From contig WSYH01000660.1 of the NCBI GenBank assembly GCA_036426205.1, forward strand, positions 62,001 through 126,000: a DNA stretch of 64,000 nucleotides, read 5' to 3'. Of this stretch, positions 31,801-43,330 are shown one piece after another. Within the stretch, counting starts at the first letter, position 1, and every line of letters begins with the position of its first letter. The DNA is from Ascaphus truei. Its lineage: Eukaryota; Chordata; Amphibia; Anura; Ascaphidae. Below the pieces are notes generated by a model. The model had not been told where the DNA came from. It made no database searches and saw only the letters and a program-made list of their open reading frames with translations. The translations under genes were made by a program, and so were the position numbers.

Positions 31801-32130
31801 CCTTGTGAAGGGACACCGGAATAATCCTGGACCCGTCTCTATCCACGGACGACCGTCCCCTGACCGGACTGATTGAGGCCTGATCAACCTCTAAGGACAA
31901 GGTAAGATATATTCAGAATATATTTTTACCGAACTCCTGTCAGTCTGTTCAGGTTGGCGATCTCTTGGTTGACGGTAACAGTATTGTTAATCTATACAAG
32001 ACCATAGAGTCCGGTGGTTCCCGCCAAGGATTTATATAGTTTGTAAGGTCTTGTGACTGCCAGATGTGTGGTTTATGTTCATATGTCATAAGGGTTACGG
32101 AATAACTATAAAATAAGGGGAAGAGTCTCA

Positions 32131-32253
32131 GTGATAAATTGACCTAGACGGGGAGGCGCGCAGGCAGTCATTGATAGATAATAGGAGGATCGTCCATACA
32201 GGTGACGGTCCGGGGACTGCCTGCGCGCCTCCCCGTCTAGGTCGATTTATCAC
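32131..32253. repeat. 39-bp inverted repeat in the proviral leader
   Basis: Arms 32131-32169 and 32215-32253 pair over 39 positions with a single difference (T versus C, allowing G-U), around a 45-nt loop. The core is GC-rich (GACGGGGAGGCGCGCAGGCA). It lies where the leader/Gag start is expected. Confidence 0.9.
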
Positions 32254-32259
32254 TCCCAT

Positions 32260-33204
32260 GCCCTTTTATAGAATGTTACGTCAGATTCAGCAGAACTACT
32301 CTGCAACATGGGCTGATTTAAAATCTCTCACCATGTTAGAAGCGGGAGACTCATTTGGCCCCTTGTTGAGAAATCCCTCAATGATGCTAGGATAGTTGAC
32401 ACCACAGACTATAAATCTGGAGAAGACTTCCTACAACAAATACAACTATGGGCCCAGGATAGACTCACAGAGCAGACTGAATCACTAAAGGATGTCACCC
32501 AAGAAGCTACTGAATCAGTCGAGAAATATCATACTAGACTACTCCAAATGTTTAGAGATATGGGGTTCTCCACCAGCAATAAATTACAAGCAAATCTGCT
32601 AGCAGCAGCATTTATGGATGGACTTACTCCCAAGCTACGGGCTGCAGTCCAAGAAGGGTGTCCCTGGATGACCTCATTAGGGTACACAGAAGCCCTCACA
32701 ATAGCCAAAGCTTTCCAGAAGAAACAATCTTCCGTGAAGAAGACGATGGTAGCTACCCCAGAAGAAAAGGAGGATGATCGAATTGGTGTTTTGTATAGTG
32801 CCTCACCTCAAGTACCAATGCAGCCACCGCGCCAATTGTACCCACCAGCCCCTCAGTACCAGGAGTACCAGGATAATTGTACAACAACACCTCAGTACCA
32901 GGGAAACTAGGGATATCAGGATGGTCGTGCAACAAATCAACAAAGGCCTAGAGGACCATGCTACCACTGTGGCCATATCGGACATATCAAGAGGGACTGT
33001 AGAGATCGTGTGAGAGGAATCCCACCCGTACAACCATTACAGGCCCAGCAGCCACCTTCTTGGTGTAGTCAGCCACCTTCCAACTGGCCACAGTCCCAAC
33101 AGCCGTTACAGCCCCAGCAAGCACAGATCCAACAAAGACTGCCATCTCCAAGACCATATCCTCATGATACTTACCCTCCTCCGCAAGATCCACCCCCGCA
33201 ATGA
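32260..33204 (+). pseudogene. Proviral Gag (short, broken)
   Basis: The recognisable Gag starts just after the leader hairpin in one frame (to 32395) and shifts near 32390. It then runs open through the capsid C-terminal region (VEKYHTRLLQMFRDMG, FMDGLTPKLRAAVQEG) to a TAG at 32908. The same frame continues to a CCHC knuckle (CYHCGHIGHIKRDC, about 32961-33000) and a Gln/Pro-rich tail. Only about 310 codons remain, well below the usual ~500, and no matrix domain with an N-myristoylation signal is visible. Gag would form the capsid. A shift, a stop and probable loss of the N-terminal part prevent this. Confidence 0.78.
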
Positions 33205-33228
33205 AGCCAGGCCCAACCCGTCTCCACC

Positions 33229-34647
33229 ATGGCTGCCATATCCAAACACACCTACCCTAATGGTTCAGCTGTCACTCTACAAGTTGCTGGTGAACCAGTC
33301 TCCTTTATAGTGGACACGGGAGCGGCCAGATCCGTCATATCAGCCAAAGATCTACCCAGAGGAATAGACCTCTCCCCTGACTTTATGACTTGTATTGGAA
33401 TCACAGGACAATCAGTCGAAACTCCTCTCACTGTACCAGTCCATGTAGGACCTTTCCCAGAAGTTATGTCCCGATTTTTAGTCTCTGGAACCTGTCCTGT
33501 TAATTTATTGGGAGCAGATTTACTATCCCACATGAGAGCCACCCTGCAATATGACGACTCAGGATTACGGGTACAATTGCATGATCCCAACTGCCCAGAA
33601 GAACAAGAAGCATCATGTTGTCTCCACGCTATCCCAATACTTCTCCAGCAGATATTAACCATGAACCCTCCATCTCCTGTACCACAGTGGGTGAAAGACA
33701 AGGTATCTACCAGTGTGTGGTCCCAAGGCCCGGATGATATTGGTCATCTGCCAGTCCCTCCTGTAAGGGTGGAACTTAAGCCTAACGTTATACCTCCAAG
33801 AGTACCACAATACCCACTGAAGTCTATAACAGAACAGAGTCTTCAACAGCAAATTGCGATGCTTGAAGAAAAAGGAGCCCTGATAAGATGTTCTTCACCA
33901 TGTAACACGCCTCTGTTTCCAGTCCAAAAGAAAACAGCAAAAGGAGAACCAGCGAAGTTCAGACTGGTTCAAGATCTCAGGGCAATCAATGCCGCCACCA
34001 TTCTGGAAACTCCAGTTGTGCCTAACCCACATACTCTTCTTAGCCAAATCCCGCCTAACTGTGAGGCCTATACGGTCCTGGATTTGGCAAATGCTTTTTT
34101 CTCCGTGCCTCTTCACCCAGACTCTCAGTATCTCTTCGCCTTCACCTTCAGAGGAACTCAACGTACCTGGACTGTCATGCCACAAGGTGCCCAGAATAGC
34201 CCTAACCAGTTCACACAGGCCATGAAGTTCTGCCTAGAACCCTGGGTACAAGCCCATCCGGAAATCACGTTACTTCAATATGTGGATGATCTTCTTATAT
34301 GTGCCCCTTCTGTTCCAGTGTGTGAACAGGCCTCAGTGTCCCTACTGGTCCATCTCGCATCTATCAACTCAAAGGTCTCGGAAGCCAAAGTACAGTGGTG
34401 TAGCCCGAAAGTTGTTTTTCTTGGTCACTGTGTATCTAAAGGCGAAAAACATCTCACTCCCGACCGTATCGAGACAGTCGCTGGATTAAAAATGCCCACA
34501 ACTGTGCGCGGTCTACAACAGGTCTTGGGACTCATCACCTTTTGCCGCCAATGGATTCCTAATGCATCACAATATATGCAACCTCTGTATGAAGCTGTGA
34601 AAAATACAGAGCTACTCCACGAAAACCTGCAATCCAGGAAAAACTGA
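33229..34647 (+). pseudogene. Proviral protease and RT, truncated before RNase H
   Basis: One open frame of 472 codons. The protease shows FIVDTGAARSVIS near residue 30 (active site D-T-G-A) and a C-terminal NLLGADLL. The RT follows with RLVQDLRAINAAT, VLDLANAFFSVPLHPDSQ (motif A), MPQGAQNSPNQF (motif B) and the catalytic YVDDLL, all in gamma-type form. The thumb/connection begins (GLQQVLGLITFCRQWIP), then the frame stops at 34647. RNase H should come next and is absent: about 20 bp later the sequence is already integrase. The frame is open, but the polyprotein is deleted, so I class it as a pseudogene. Confidence 0.9.
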
Positions 34648-34669
34648 ACCTACACCTCCAAAACATCTT

Positions 34670-35488
34670 GTGAAACCAGACTTTCCCTTTCAGAGAATAC
34701 AAATTGATCATATCCAGATGCCGAAGTCAGGACGATATGAGTATGCACTTGTGGTAGTGGATATGTTCTCAGGATGGCCCGAAGTCTACCCAGTACCCAA
34801 TATGACAACGAAAACCACTGCTAAGAAGCTAATCACTGAACTTTGTTGCAGATTTGGATTCCCTGAAGTAATAGAGAGCGACCAAGGACCAGCCTTCACT
34901 GCCAATATCTTCAAGGAAATATTGGAGGCCCTGGGCATGAAACAAGCCCTCCATACTCCATATCATCCCCAAAGTAGCGGGAAGGTTGAACGGATGAATC
35001 AGACCCTTAAAACAGCTCTACTAAAAATGACCCAAGAGAGTCAACTCCCCTGGCCCGACCTTCTACCTATAGTTTTGTTCCATGTTAGGACCACCCCACA
35101 GGTTAGATCTGGGTTGTCTCCCTTCGAAGTATTATTTGGAAGTGCAGTCAGAATTAAGGATAATAAAGGGAATGTAAATCTCACTGAAATGCATGATAGG
35201 CAGGTATATTATGTTATCAAATTAAGTGAAGAGTTATCTAATCTCCATTCTGCAGTGACACTTTCTCTTCCAGATTCCAGCACGAATGACACAACCCATG
35301 AAATAAAGCCAGGTGATTGGGTGTATGTAAAGAAGCACGTGAGAAAACACGCACTGGATCCCAGATACACAGGCCCTCATCTGGTAACTCTAGTCACACC
35401 CACCTCAGTCAAGATTGAAGGAAAAATTACCTGGATCCACGCATCTCATTGCAAGAGAACAGCGACACCTCTTTCGGAGGAAAAATGA
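34670..35488 (+). pseudogene. Proviral integrase core and C-terminus (finger missing)
   Basis: An open frame of 272 codons. The catalytic triad is present: D in IQIDHIQMP, D in IESDQGPAF and E in GKVERMNQTLK. A C-terminal basic/SH3-like region follows (IKPGDWVYVKKHVRKHALDP). The N-terminal HHCC finger and all of RNase H are absent because of the upstream deletion at about 34640-34665. The stop TGA (35486-35488) overlaps the env ATG (35485-35487), the compact pol-env arrangement usual in simple retroviruses. Confidence 0.9.
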
Positions 35489-37401
35489 TTCTATATATCC
35501 TTTGTTTGTTAGGTTTGGGGGAGGCACAAGAGATTGCTATCACCCAACATGGAGGGGCAGTCACGTTTTGGTATAATTCATCCAATACTCATGTAGCTAC
35601 CTTCTCCTTCGATTACTGTGATATTGTCAGCTGTTCCTCAACCAATTGGCAGTGTAATATGTACCGAGACGCTCCGAACTCTAGAGCCATATATATATGT
35701 GTTACAGACAGTTATTGGGGACAGGAATGTGATTACTGGGGAGCAGTGGGATGGAACACCGGAATAGATTGGGGATACCAACCACAGAATGGCCTAGCAC
35801 GAAAAGACAGAAATGGCAAGTCTCTAATCAGTCGAATGATCTTGCGAAAAACTGGTACATGTCTAGACAGTGGTAAGACGGGAAAAATAATGAAACTCAC
35901 ATTAACCATAGAAAACCCTAGCCCCGGAGATGCTGGTGTATATGTTCTAGGAAATTGGATGAAAGGGGGTATAAGAGGAGCTTACGGGAAGTTCAGAATT
36001 CAGGATATGTATAACTCTAAAGATTGGCAGATGTCACAAAAATCCCCCAAGATAGAGAAAAACCCCATGGCCCCCCGGATTCAGACATTTCAAGGTATGA
36101 TAGCCACAGCAGGTCCCTCTTTCCAAGACACAATGGCCATAGGAACAGGTTTTTCAGACACCAACCTTTGGTTGGAATGGATAAAATACACTACTCAAAA
36201 ATATAACAAAAGTAACTGCTATGTTTGTGCTGCAGCTAGGCCCCATCTCGGCACAGTGCCTTTAAATATACCCATCAATGCAGAAGAATGTTTCATTAGT
36301 CTATATACCAATACAAGTACCAATCACTCCCAGTGTGAAGATTGGAAACAAAAATATCCCCTCACAACAAAAACCCCAAAACCAGGGGAAGGGATCACTG
36401 TATACAAGGGGAACTATACCTGCTATGAGTCTCTAAAGGGCAACAGGTTTTTAGGTAATTTCTCCCAAGGATATTGTGACACTTTCTCTAATATTTCCAG
36501 TATTAAGTTACAGAATCAGGTCCAATCGTTAGGAGATATATACTGGATATGTGGGGATCTAAAATTAAGAACCAGACTTGAAGGTAACTGGACAGGTCAG
36601 TGTGCGCTGACCAAAATTCTAATGTCAATGCATATAATCCCTGTTGGTACAGAGAAATCTAAGGTATTATCATCACCAATTAAAGTCAGTAAGCGAGAAG
36701 CCCCTGCAGGAAGTTTAGACCCACATGTATATATAGATGCCATCGGGGTACCAAGAGGGGTTCCTGATGAGTTTAAGGCCAGAGATCAGGTAAAAGCTGG
36801 GTTTGAGTCATTCTTTATGCCCCTAGTCACGGTTAATAAAAATGTAGATTGGATTAACTATATCTATTATAATCAACAAAGGTTTGTGAATTACACCCGT
36901 GATGTGCTACAAGGCCTAGCTGACCAACTTGGACCCACTTCCACCATGACGTTCCAAAATAGAATGGCTTTAGATATGATATTAGCAGAAAAAGGGGGGG
37001 TTTGCCATATGATTGGAGATGCGTGCTGTACATATATTCCCGGGAACACAGGCCCGGACGGTAAGGTTACCACAGCTATTAATAAACTGAAAGATTTGTC
37101 TGATGAACTTAAAAGAAATTCTGGTATAACAGACCCATGGGACAAGTATTTCTCGTGGCTGTCTGGCTGGCGACAATGGTTGACACAACTGGCAATATTT
37201 CTTCTGATTGTACTTTTGGTTCTGGCAGTAGTGGTCCTCTGTGTTATCCCGTGCTGTAAGGGTCTCTGTAAGAAGGCCGGATCTGAGGTTATACCCACAA
37301 TGGTAATGTACAACAAAGACAATATTGATCTGGAAGATATACCACAAGAAATAGAAATTAGGGACAGACCCCTTCCTACAAAATGTCCTTTTAGTGTCTA
37401 G
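35485..37401 (+). CDS. Proviral envelope glycoprotein, open frame (638 aa)
   Basis: A continuous frame and the only retroviral gene here without a visible break. A signal peptide (MILYILCLLGLGEA) begins at the ATG chosen (35485). A further in-frame ATG at 35449 would add 12 residues and spoil the signal. The surface part has many Cys and N-glycosylation sites. A dibasic KR near residue 404 is the likely SU/TM boundary but lacks the full furin consensus. TM has a heptad region, an immunosuppressive-like segment, CX6CC near residues 507-514 (gamma-type), a membrane span at about 568-590 and a short tail. Whether the protein is made or functional is unknown. Confidence 0.88.
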   Translation: MILYILCLLGLGEAQEIAITQHGGAVTFWYNSSNTHVATFSFDYCDIVSCSSTNWQCNMYRDAPNSRAIYICVTDSYWGQECDYWGAVGWNTGIDWGYQPQNGLARKDRNGKSLISRMILRKTGTCLDSGKTGKIMKLTLTIENPSPGDAGVYVLGNWMKGGIRGAYGKFRIQDMYNSKDWQMSQKSPKIEKNPMAPRIQTFQGMIATAGPSFQDTMAIGTGFSDTNLWLEWIKYTTQKYNKSNCYVCAAARPHLGTVPLNIPINAEECFISLYTNTSTNHSQCEDWKQKYPLTTKTPKPGEGITVYKGNYTCYESLKGNRFLGNFSQGYCDTFSNISSIKLQNQVQSLGDIYWICGDLKLRTRLEGNWTGQCALTKILMSMHIIPVGTEKSKVLSSPIKVSKREAPAGSLDPHVYIDAIGVPRGVPDEFKARDQVKAGFESFFMPLVTVNKNVDWINYIYYNQQRFVNYTRDVLQGLADQLGPTSTMTFQNRMALDMILAEKGGVCHMIGDACCTYIPGNTGPDGKVTTAINKLKDLSDELKRNSGITDPWDKYFSWLSGWRQWLTQLAIFLLIVLLVLAVVVLCVIPCCKGLCKKAGSEVIPTMVMYNKDNIDLEDIPQEIEIRDRPLPTKCPFSV

Positions 37402-37408
37402 GGGGGAA

Positions 37409-37528
37409 TGTGAAGGTAATAAAGTATTATAAGAAACTATTCGTCCATTTTGTATGCATTCAGCCATATTTAATCTGCTTTAATTGCAAGGCTTGGAAAT
37501 AACGCAGTATGTTTTTATATAAGCTAAT

Positions 37529-37565
<37 letters not shown>

Positions 37566-37896
37566 GAATCGAAACTCAACCAGGAGATTTTTTCTGCTAA
37601 CTCTCGGTTTCCTGTGAATTCAGCTGGTGCAGAGAAACGAAACTAAAGTTTATGGTTTACAGAGAAACGAAACTCAAGTTTATGGTTTACAGAGAAATGA
37701 AACTGAAACTTATTGTCTGCCTATATATTCTGTAATACATATACCCGGCACGTCAGTCTGAGCTGCGGAGCCTGAGGGAACTGATACATGACTCTGTGTC
37801 ATTTATTGGGATCCGGGGTGCACCCAGGCTTTTGTTATACTAATTTGGCAATCCACATCTGAGCAGAGACCCTGACTTGAGAAGGGAACCTCAACA
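37409..37896 (+). repeat. 3' LTR of the provirus (488 bp)
   Basis: It follows a polypurine tract (AGGGGGGAA). It starts TGTGAAGGTAATAAAG, contains a CT microsatellite (about 37532-37560) and the three interferon-response-like units (37630-37719; perfect motif 37699-37710), and ends CTCAACA before GTGG. Confidence 0.92.
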
Positions 37897-37900
37897 GTGG

Positions 37901-38376
37901 TCCCAAGAAATGGGTGTAGCCCAGGTATGCTAAGTGGCATGGGTGTCAACCTGACCCATGCGCCCTGCCCACTGGACAGCCCTTTTGACCGGTCTTAGGA
38001 ACTGTGGGTCACTTGGCTATTCGTGGTTTTTTTTTGTTCCCACGAGGGGATTGGATCCACATGTTAAAGATAGCTTTGGCCAGTCTATAACTGTGGCTCC
38101 GCAGGTATTTCCCAGTGTGATTCCAGAATTTTAATCCATGATGTAAAGATGCAAGACTTTGTTCCAGTACAGCAGCAACCAGTCCAGGAGTGAAGGGGTT
38201 AACAACCACATAACCACAGGACTTTTAAAACCAAGGCTGCATTTCTTGCACTTGCAAGCAAAGGACAATTTCTTTCATACCAAGGACAATTTATTTCGTT
38301 TCCTGATCCCAGTGAGTGTGGTTTTAAGTATATTCTGCAGATGTCATGTGTTTGTCTATTAAGGAAATAAATCACA
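37901..38376 (+). repeat. 3' LTR of the Gmr1-like element, right part
   Basis: The sequence resumes after the duplicated GTGG. AATAAATCACA at 38366-38376 gives a poly-A signal and an ATCACA end that mirrors the LTR start TGTGAT at 30578. The end point is inferred from that symmetry. Confidence 0.55.
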
Positions 38377-38789
38377 ATTTATTTTGCAACTTTTTCTGTT
38401 CAATCAAGTACCCAGAAATATAAATGTGTTGATAAAAGCTGATGTCATCGTGACAGCACGTCCTGCCGAAAATCGCCGTAAAAACGGAACAAGTGCTGAA
38501 CCTAATGAATATAGGTATACATTGGGAAACGCTGTATGAGCGGAACGCTGTAAAGCGGAGCACCGTAAAGCGGGGCCCTACTGTATCATTGTGTTTAATA
38601 AAATGCTATGTTTGTATGGGGAGAATCAGTAACACAAGTAGAGACTCCTTGTACCCTAAAAAAAAAAAACCTCTAAACCATTGTAGTAAAAAAATTAACA
38701 CAGTTCTGGAATTCACTGGATAATATTGGTATAGCTTAATTAAGTCTGAATAACATCTGTGATGCCAAATACAATAATTAGGCATTTGG
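38377..38789. other. Probable DNA-transposon end fragment
   Basis: GCGGAACGCTGTAAAGCGGA...GGGGCCCTACTGTA (about 38530-38583) looks like a 3' terminal inverted repeat ending CTACTG next to TA, as in Tc1/mariner-group elements. No matching left end is seen here. The rest is unassigned. Confidence 0.4.
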
Positions 38790-38925
38790 CTCCTGATTTA
38801 ACAATGGAGATTTAGCAGTAAATTTGGTCATCTTATAACTATTAGAGACCTGGTACATGGTGCGGTAACGGGAACACCCAGTGACTGATATGTGAGCTTC
38901 TAATGAGACACGCATTCTATTCATT
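38790..38925. repeat. Uninterrupted copy of the 4.0-4.4 kb repeat
   Basis: It matches 4027-4105 plus 4349-4420 without the SINE, providing an empty-site comparison. Confidence 0.75.
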
Positions 38926-39661
38926 GTACAAATATTTTTAAATTATACCATCACAACTGAAACTATCAACTTACTATCAAAGGATTTGAAAAGATTTCTG
39001 CCACTTTTGGTGTTTTGCAGCAAGTGAGATTTTATTTTAAATCGTTAAATATTATGATCCACTTTAAATGTATAATCCAATACATCTATTCTCCCGGCCC
39101 TAATGCTGCACATGTGCTAAACTCTTCATTTTTACAATGTACATCTACAGTTTACTTTCATCCTGCACTTTTTGTGATAGGCCAACTTATCTCTCCTGCA
39201 TGGCCTTTTGTAAGGCAGTTTGTGTAACAGTGACTTTTTTTTGTCTCGTCTAGTACAAAGCCAAGCACCAATAATCCACCCATCCCAGCACTGCAAGGTT
39301 GCTTTTAGCAGTCAGGATTACCTCCTCAAACATCTGAAGTTCAAACACCCAAATGAGTATATGGAAAAGATGAGGACAGAACAATCTTGCAACATTCCAA
39401 TAAATATGACAGAAAATGCATCTTTCAACCAGTCAAGGCAATTAATAAAAAATGTAACTGCTTCTCATTCAAAAAGATATATATTAGCAGCTGCCAAAGG
39501 AAAAGATCTTGGAGAAAGTGGTAAGAGCCTGACTTGGTTTTCAGACCAGAACCTACAGAAGAGAGCAAAGACCAGGGAGAGACCACATGTATGTGGGGAA
39601 TGTGGGACAGGATTTAGTGACTTATCCAGCTTGAAGACACACAGGGGAGAGACCGCATGTA

Positions 39662-40020
39662 CAGTACCGACACGTTTTATTCGAGTGGGGCTGGTTCCGC
39701 AAGCCGGGGGATGCCCCGGCTTGCTAGCCCCACTCCCTCGGCGTGCCGCGCGTCACCGATGCGCGGTCACGCGTCATCGGGTGTCAGCGCCCCCTGCACG
39801 CGCGTCCAGGGCTCCCCGAGGGAGCCCTGGTGTCCCGCGATCGCGGGACGGCGGCAGGGGGTTCCGGGGGACCCGGCGGACCCGGCAGCGGTAGGGAGAG
39901 CGCCCCGATCGGAGGGCGCTCTTCCGCTGCTTCGGCGCGCGCCCGGCACCCTCCGGCGCGCGCCAGGTTACTGCTGCGGCAGAGAACGGGCAAATGCTCG
40001 AATAAACTCTGCCGCAGCAG
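39662..40020. mobile_element. TA-target MITE, copy 3, GC-rich interior
   Basis: It begins CAGTACCGACACGTTTTATTC and ends GCTCGAATAAACTCTGCCGCAG, then CAG and TA (40021-40022; left TA 39660-39661). The ends match copies 1 and 2, but the interior is unrelated and GC-rich with its own inverted repeats. Removing it restores CGCATGTATGTGGGGAATG of the finger array. Confidence 0.82.
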
Positions 40021-40248
40021 TATGTGGGGAATGTGGGAAGAAATATTGTTACTTATCCAGCCTGAGCGCACACAAGAGGACACACACAGGGGAGAGACCG
40101 CATGTATGTGGGGAATGTGGGAAGGGATTTAGTGACTTATCCAGCCTGATCAGACACAAGAGGACACATACCGGGGAGAGACCGCATGTATGTGGGGAAT
40201 GTGGGAAGGCATTTAGTCAGTTATCCAGCCTGTACACACACATTATGA

Positions 40249-40905
<657 letters not shown>

Positions 40906-41860
40906 GTGGGGAATGTGGGAAGGGATTTAGTGACTTATCCAGCCTGATCAGACACAAGAGGACACATACCGGGGGGGGAGACAGCATGTATGTGGGGAAT
41001 GTGGGAAGGCATTTAGTCAGTTATCCAGCCTGTACACACACAAGAGGACACACAGGGGAGAGACCGCATGTATGTGGGGAATGTGGGAAGGGATTTAGTG
41101 ACTTATCCAGCCTGGACAAACATAAGAGGACAAACACAGGGGAGAGACCGCATGTATGTGGGGAATGTGGGAAGGGATTTAGTCGGCTATCCAGCCTGGA
41201 CACACACAAGAGGACACACACAGGGGAGAGACCGCATGTATGTGGGGAATGTGGGAAGGGATTTAGTCAGTTATCCAACCTTAATACACACAAGAGAACA
41301 CACACAGGGGAGAGACCGCATGTATGTGGGGAATGTGGGACGGGATTTAGTCAGTTTTCCAGCCTGAACACACATTATTACACACACAGGGGAGAGACCG
41401 TATGTATGTGGGGAATGTGGGAAGGGATTTAGTAAGTTATTTAACCTAAACACACACACGAGAACACACACAGGGGAGAGACCACATGTATGTGGGGAAT
41501 GTGGGAATGGATTTAGTGACTTATCCAGCCTGGACAAACACAAGAGGGGACACACAGGGGAGAGACCGCATGTATGTGGGGAATGTGAGAAGGGATTTAG
41601 TGTGTTATGCAACCTTAACAAACACAAGGGAACACACACAGGGGAGAGACCGCATGTATGTATGTATGAAATGTGGGAAGCGATTTAGTCGGTTACCCAA
41701 CCTGAGGACACACGAGAGGACACACAGGGACGAGACCGTATGTATGTGGGGAATGAGGGAAGGGATTTAGTCGGTTATCCAGCCTGAACACACAAGAGGA
41801 CGCACAGGGGAGAGACTTTACTCTAAAGCCAGGTATGTTTAGGGATAACTAGCGACTAAG

Positions 41861-42128
41861 ACGCTCACATATAAGTGCACATGTGTATCTGTGTTACGCT
41901 AAATCACAATGAAAAGTGACTTTCGTTTATGGTGCATTAAACAAGCATTTTAAAAGTATAAAAAAGTAATAACTTTTTAAATGCAGGTTATTTGTATCAT
42001 TCTTATTGTAGTTTTATTTAAAGAAAAATGTTGTTCTTAATAATTATTTATATTTCTATGCTGGTGGTTCTAATAAAATGTGCGTTCCCCATTATGCTGA
42101 AGCTGTCTGTATCCTCACTTATCTGTGA
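41861..42128 (+). terminator. 3' UTR and poly-A signal of the zinc-finger gene
   Basis: AT-rich non-coding sequence after the last finger, with AATAAA at 42072-42077 followed by a GT-rich stretch. A plausible cleavage/polyadenylation region for the exon upstream. Confidence 0.5.
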
Positions 42129-43330
42129 ATTGGAATAGTTTTGCCGCTACCAATTGGTTGTCGGCATTATGCCGCAGACAGACCCTTCGCCGTCACTTCT
42201 CAAACATTCAATATACAGGCACAAGATTTGAAAAACAAATTTATAACTAGGAAATATCCATCAAACAAACTTGATCAAATTATATCTGAGGTGGAGACTG
42301 TGGATAGAAGTGTTCTTTTACAGTACAAACAAAATAGACAAAACACCATCTCGGAAGTACCATTTATCACACAATACAACCAGATGCCCCCGGCCATAAA
42401 ACAAACCATCCGTAAATATTGGCCAATTCTGAGAAAAGATAAGGATCTCGCAGATATTTTGCCTATTAATCCAAAGATCATATTTACTAGGGCCCCCAAT
42501 ATTGGACAGAGGCTAGCTCCAAGTTGTCCTTTGAAACGACCTTTAAATCGTAACAATAATACCAATAAGGGATACTATATCTGCAATACCTGCATAGCTT
42601 GTCGATATAGCCTCAAAAATACTTAATTCTCATCTACAGTCACATCCAAAACCTCTAATATCAAATAAAACATAAACTGTAATAGCACCCATGTAATATA
42701 TCTCCTTGAATGTCCTTGCGGTCTGCAGTATGTGGGTTTGACAACAAGACCTATAAAACGTCAATTATATGAACACATTTACAACATTAAGAAAGGTTTA
42801 ATCACACACAATGTATCGAGTCATTTTCTTCAAGTGCACAACAAGAATCCTAAAGGTCTTAAATGTATAGCCATCGAAGCCCTCACGCCTTTTTGGGGGG
42901 GAGGAAATATTACAAGTCTCTTGGGAAGGCGTGAATCTTTCTCAGGGACGTCCCATGTGTGGATTTTAACCCCTTATTGTCTCACAAATAAATGATACAG
43001 TGTTAGAATCTCCCCAATAGCCTTTGACCCGAGGAATATCTTGCATGGGGTACACTGATGAATAAACAAACTCACTGTTTTGCTGAGAAAGGGCTCCTGG
43101 ACGTCAGCGTGCTCCAACTGGGATAGACGTAGATTGCAGATAGGAGAAAAACTCAGGCGGTGCATCTGCTCTCAAGAAGAAATACTACAGACCGGGACTT
43201 CTTACTGGTCAAACAACTTTATTTGGCACATAGCAGCTGAAAGAACACACTCTTACGCATTTGTAAAGCAAGTGAAACTGGTGAGACAATCTGTCCAAAG
43301 ACACAACATTTATTAAGATAGAGTGCAATC
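42129..43330 (+). mobile_element. 5'-truncated Penelope-like element
   Basis: Only the end of the coding region and the 3' part remain. The family differs from the minus-strand copy at 4.5-7.7 kb. The 3' limit is approximate. Confidence 0.75.
42141..42995 (+). pseudogene. Penelope-like linker and GIY-YIG nuclease fragment
   Basis: The first frame (42141-42626) holds the post-RT linker (FITQYNQMPPAIKQTIRKYW, then ILRKDKDLADILP) and a Cys motif (CNTCIACRY). After stops at about 42626-42670 the nuclease is in the frame ending at 42995: VIYLLECPCGLQYVGLTTR (GIY-YIG equivalents LLE and YVG), KRQLYEHIYNIKKG and a C-terminal SLLGRRESF. RT is missing. It would nick DNA in an intact element. Here it is a relic lying just after the zinc-finger 3' end. 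Confidence 0.82.

Larger units (their letters stand above)
31000..37896 (+). mobile_element. Endogenous retrovirus, gamma-type, defective
   Basis: A provirus with two LTRs (TGTGAAGG...AACA), a 4-bp target duplication GTGG, a tRNA-Ser primer site, a short Gag with one CCHC knuckle, protease, RT with YVDD, integrase and an open env frame. RNase H and the integrase finger are missing. The 5' LTR contains an N gap and disagrees with the 3' LTR beyond it. RT and the CX6CC env type place it with gamma/epsilon-like retroviruses. Confidence 0.92.
26401..38376 (+). mobile_element. Gmr1-like Ty3/gypsy element (integrase before RT), with nested provirus
   Basis: Coding order is Gag, CCHC knuckle, protease, integrase, RT, RNase H, 3' LTR. 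Integrase upstream of RT is the hallmark of the Gmr1 group of deuterostome gypsy elements (a Ty1/copia-like order with gypsy-like domains). The 3' LTR is split by the provirus at 31000-37896. No 5' LTR is visible upstream of 26428, so the copy is 5' truncated or its LTR has been lost. Many stops and shifts make it dead. Confidence 0.85.
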
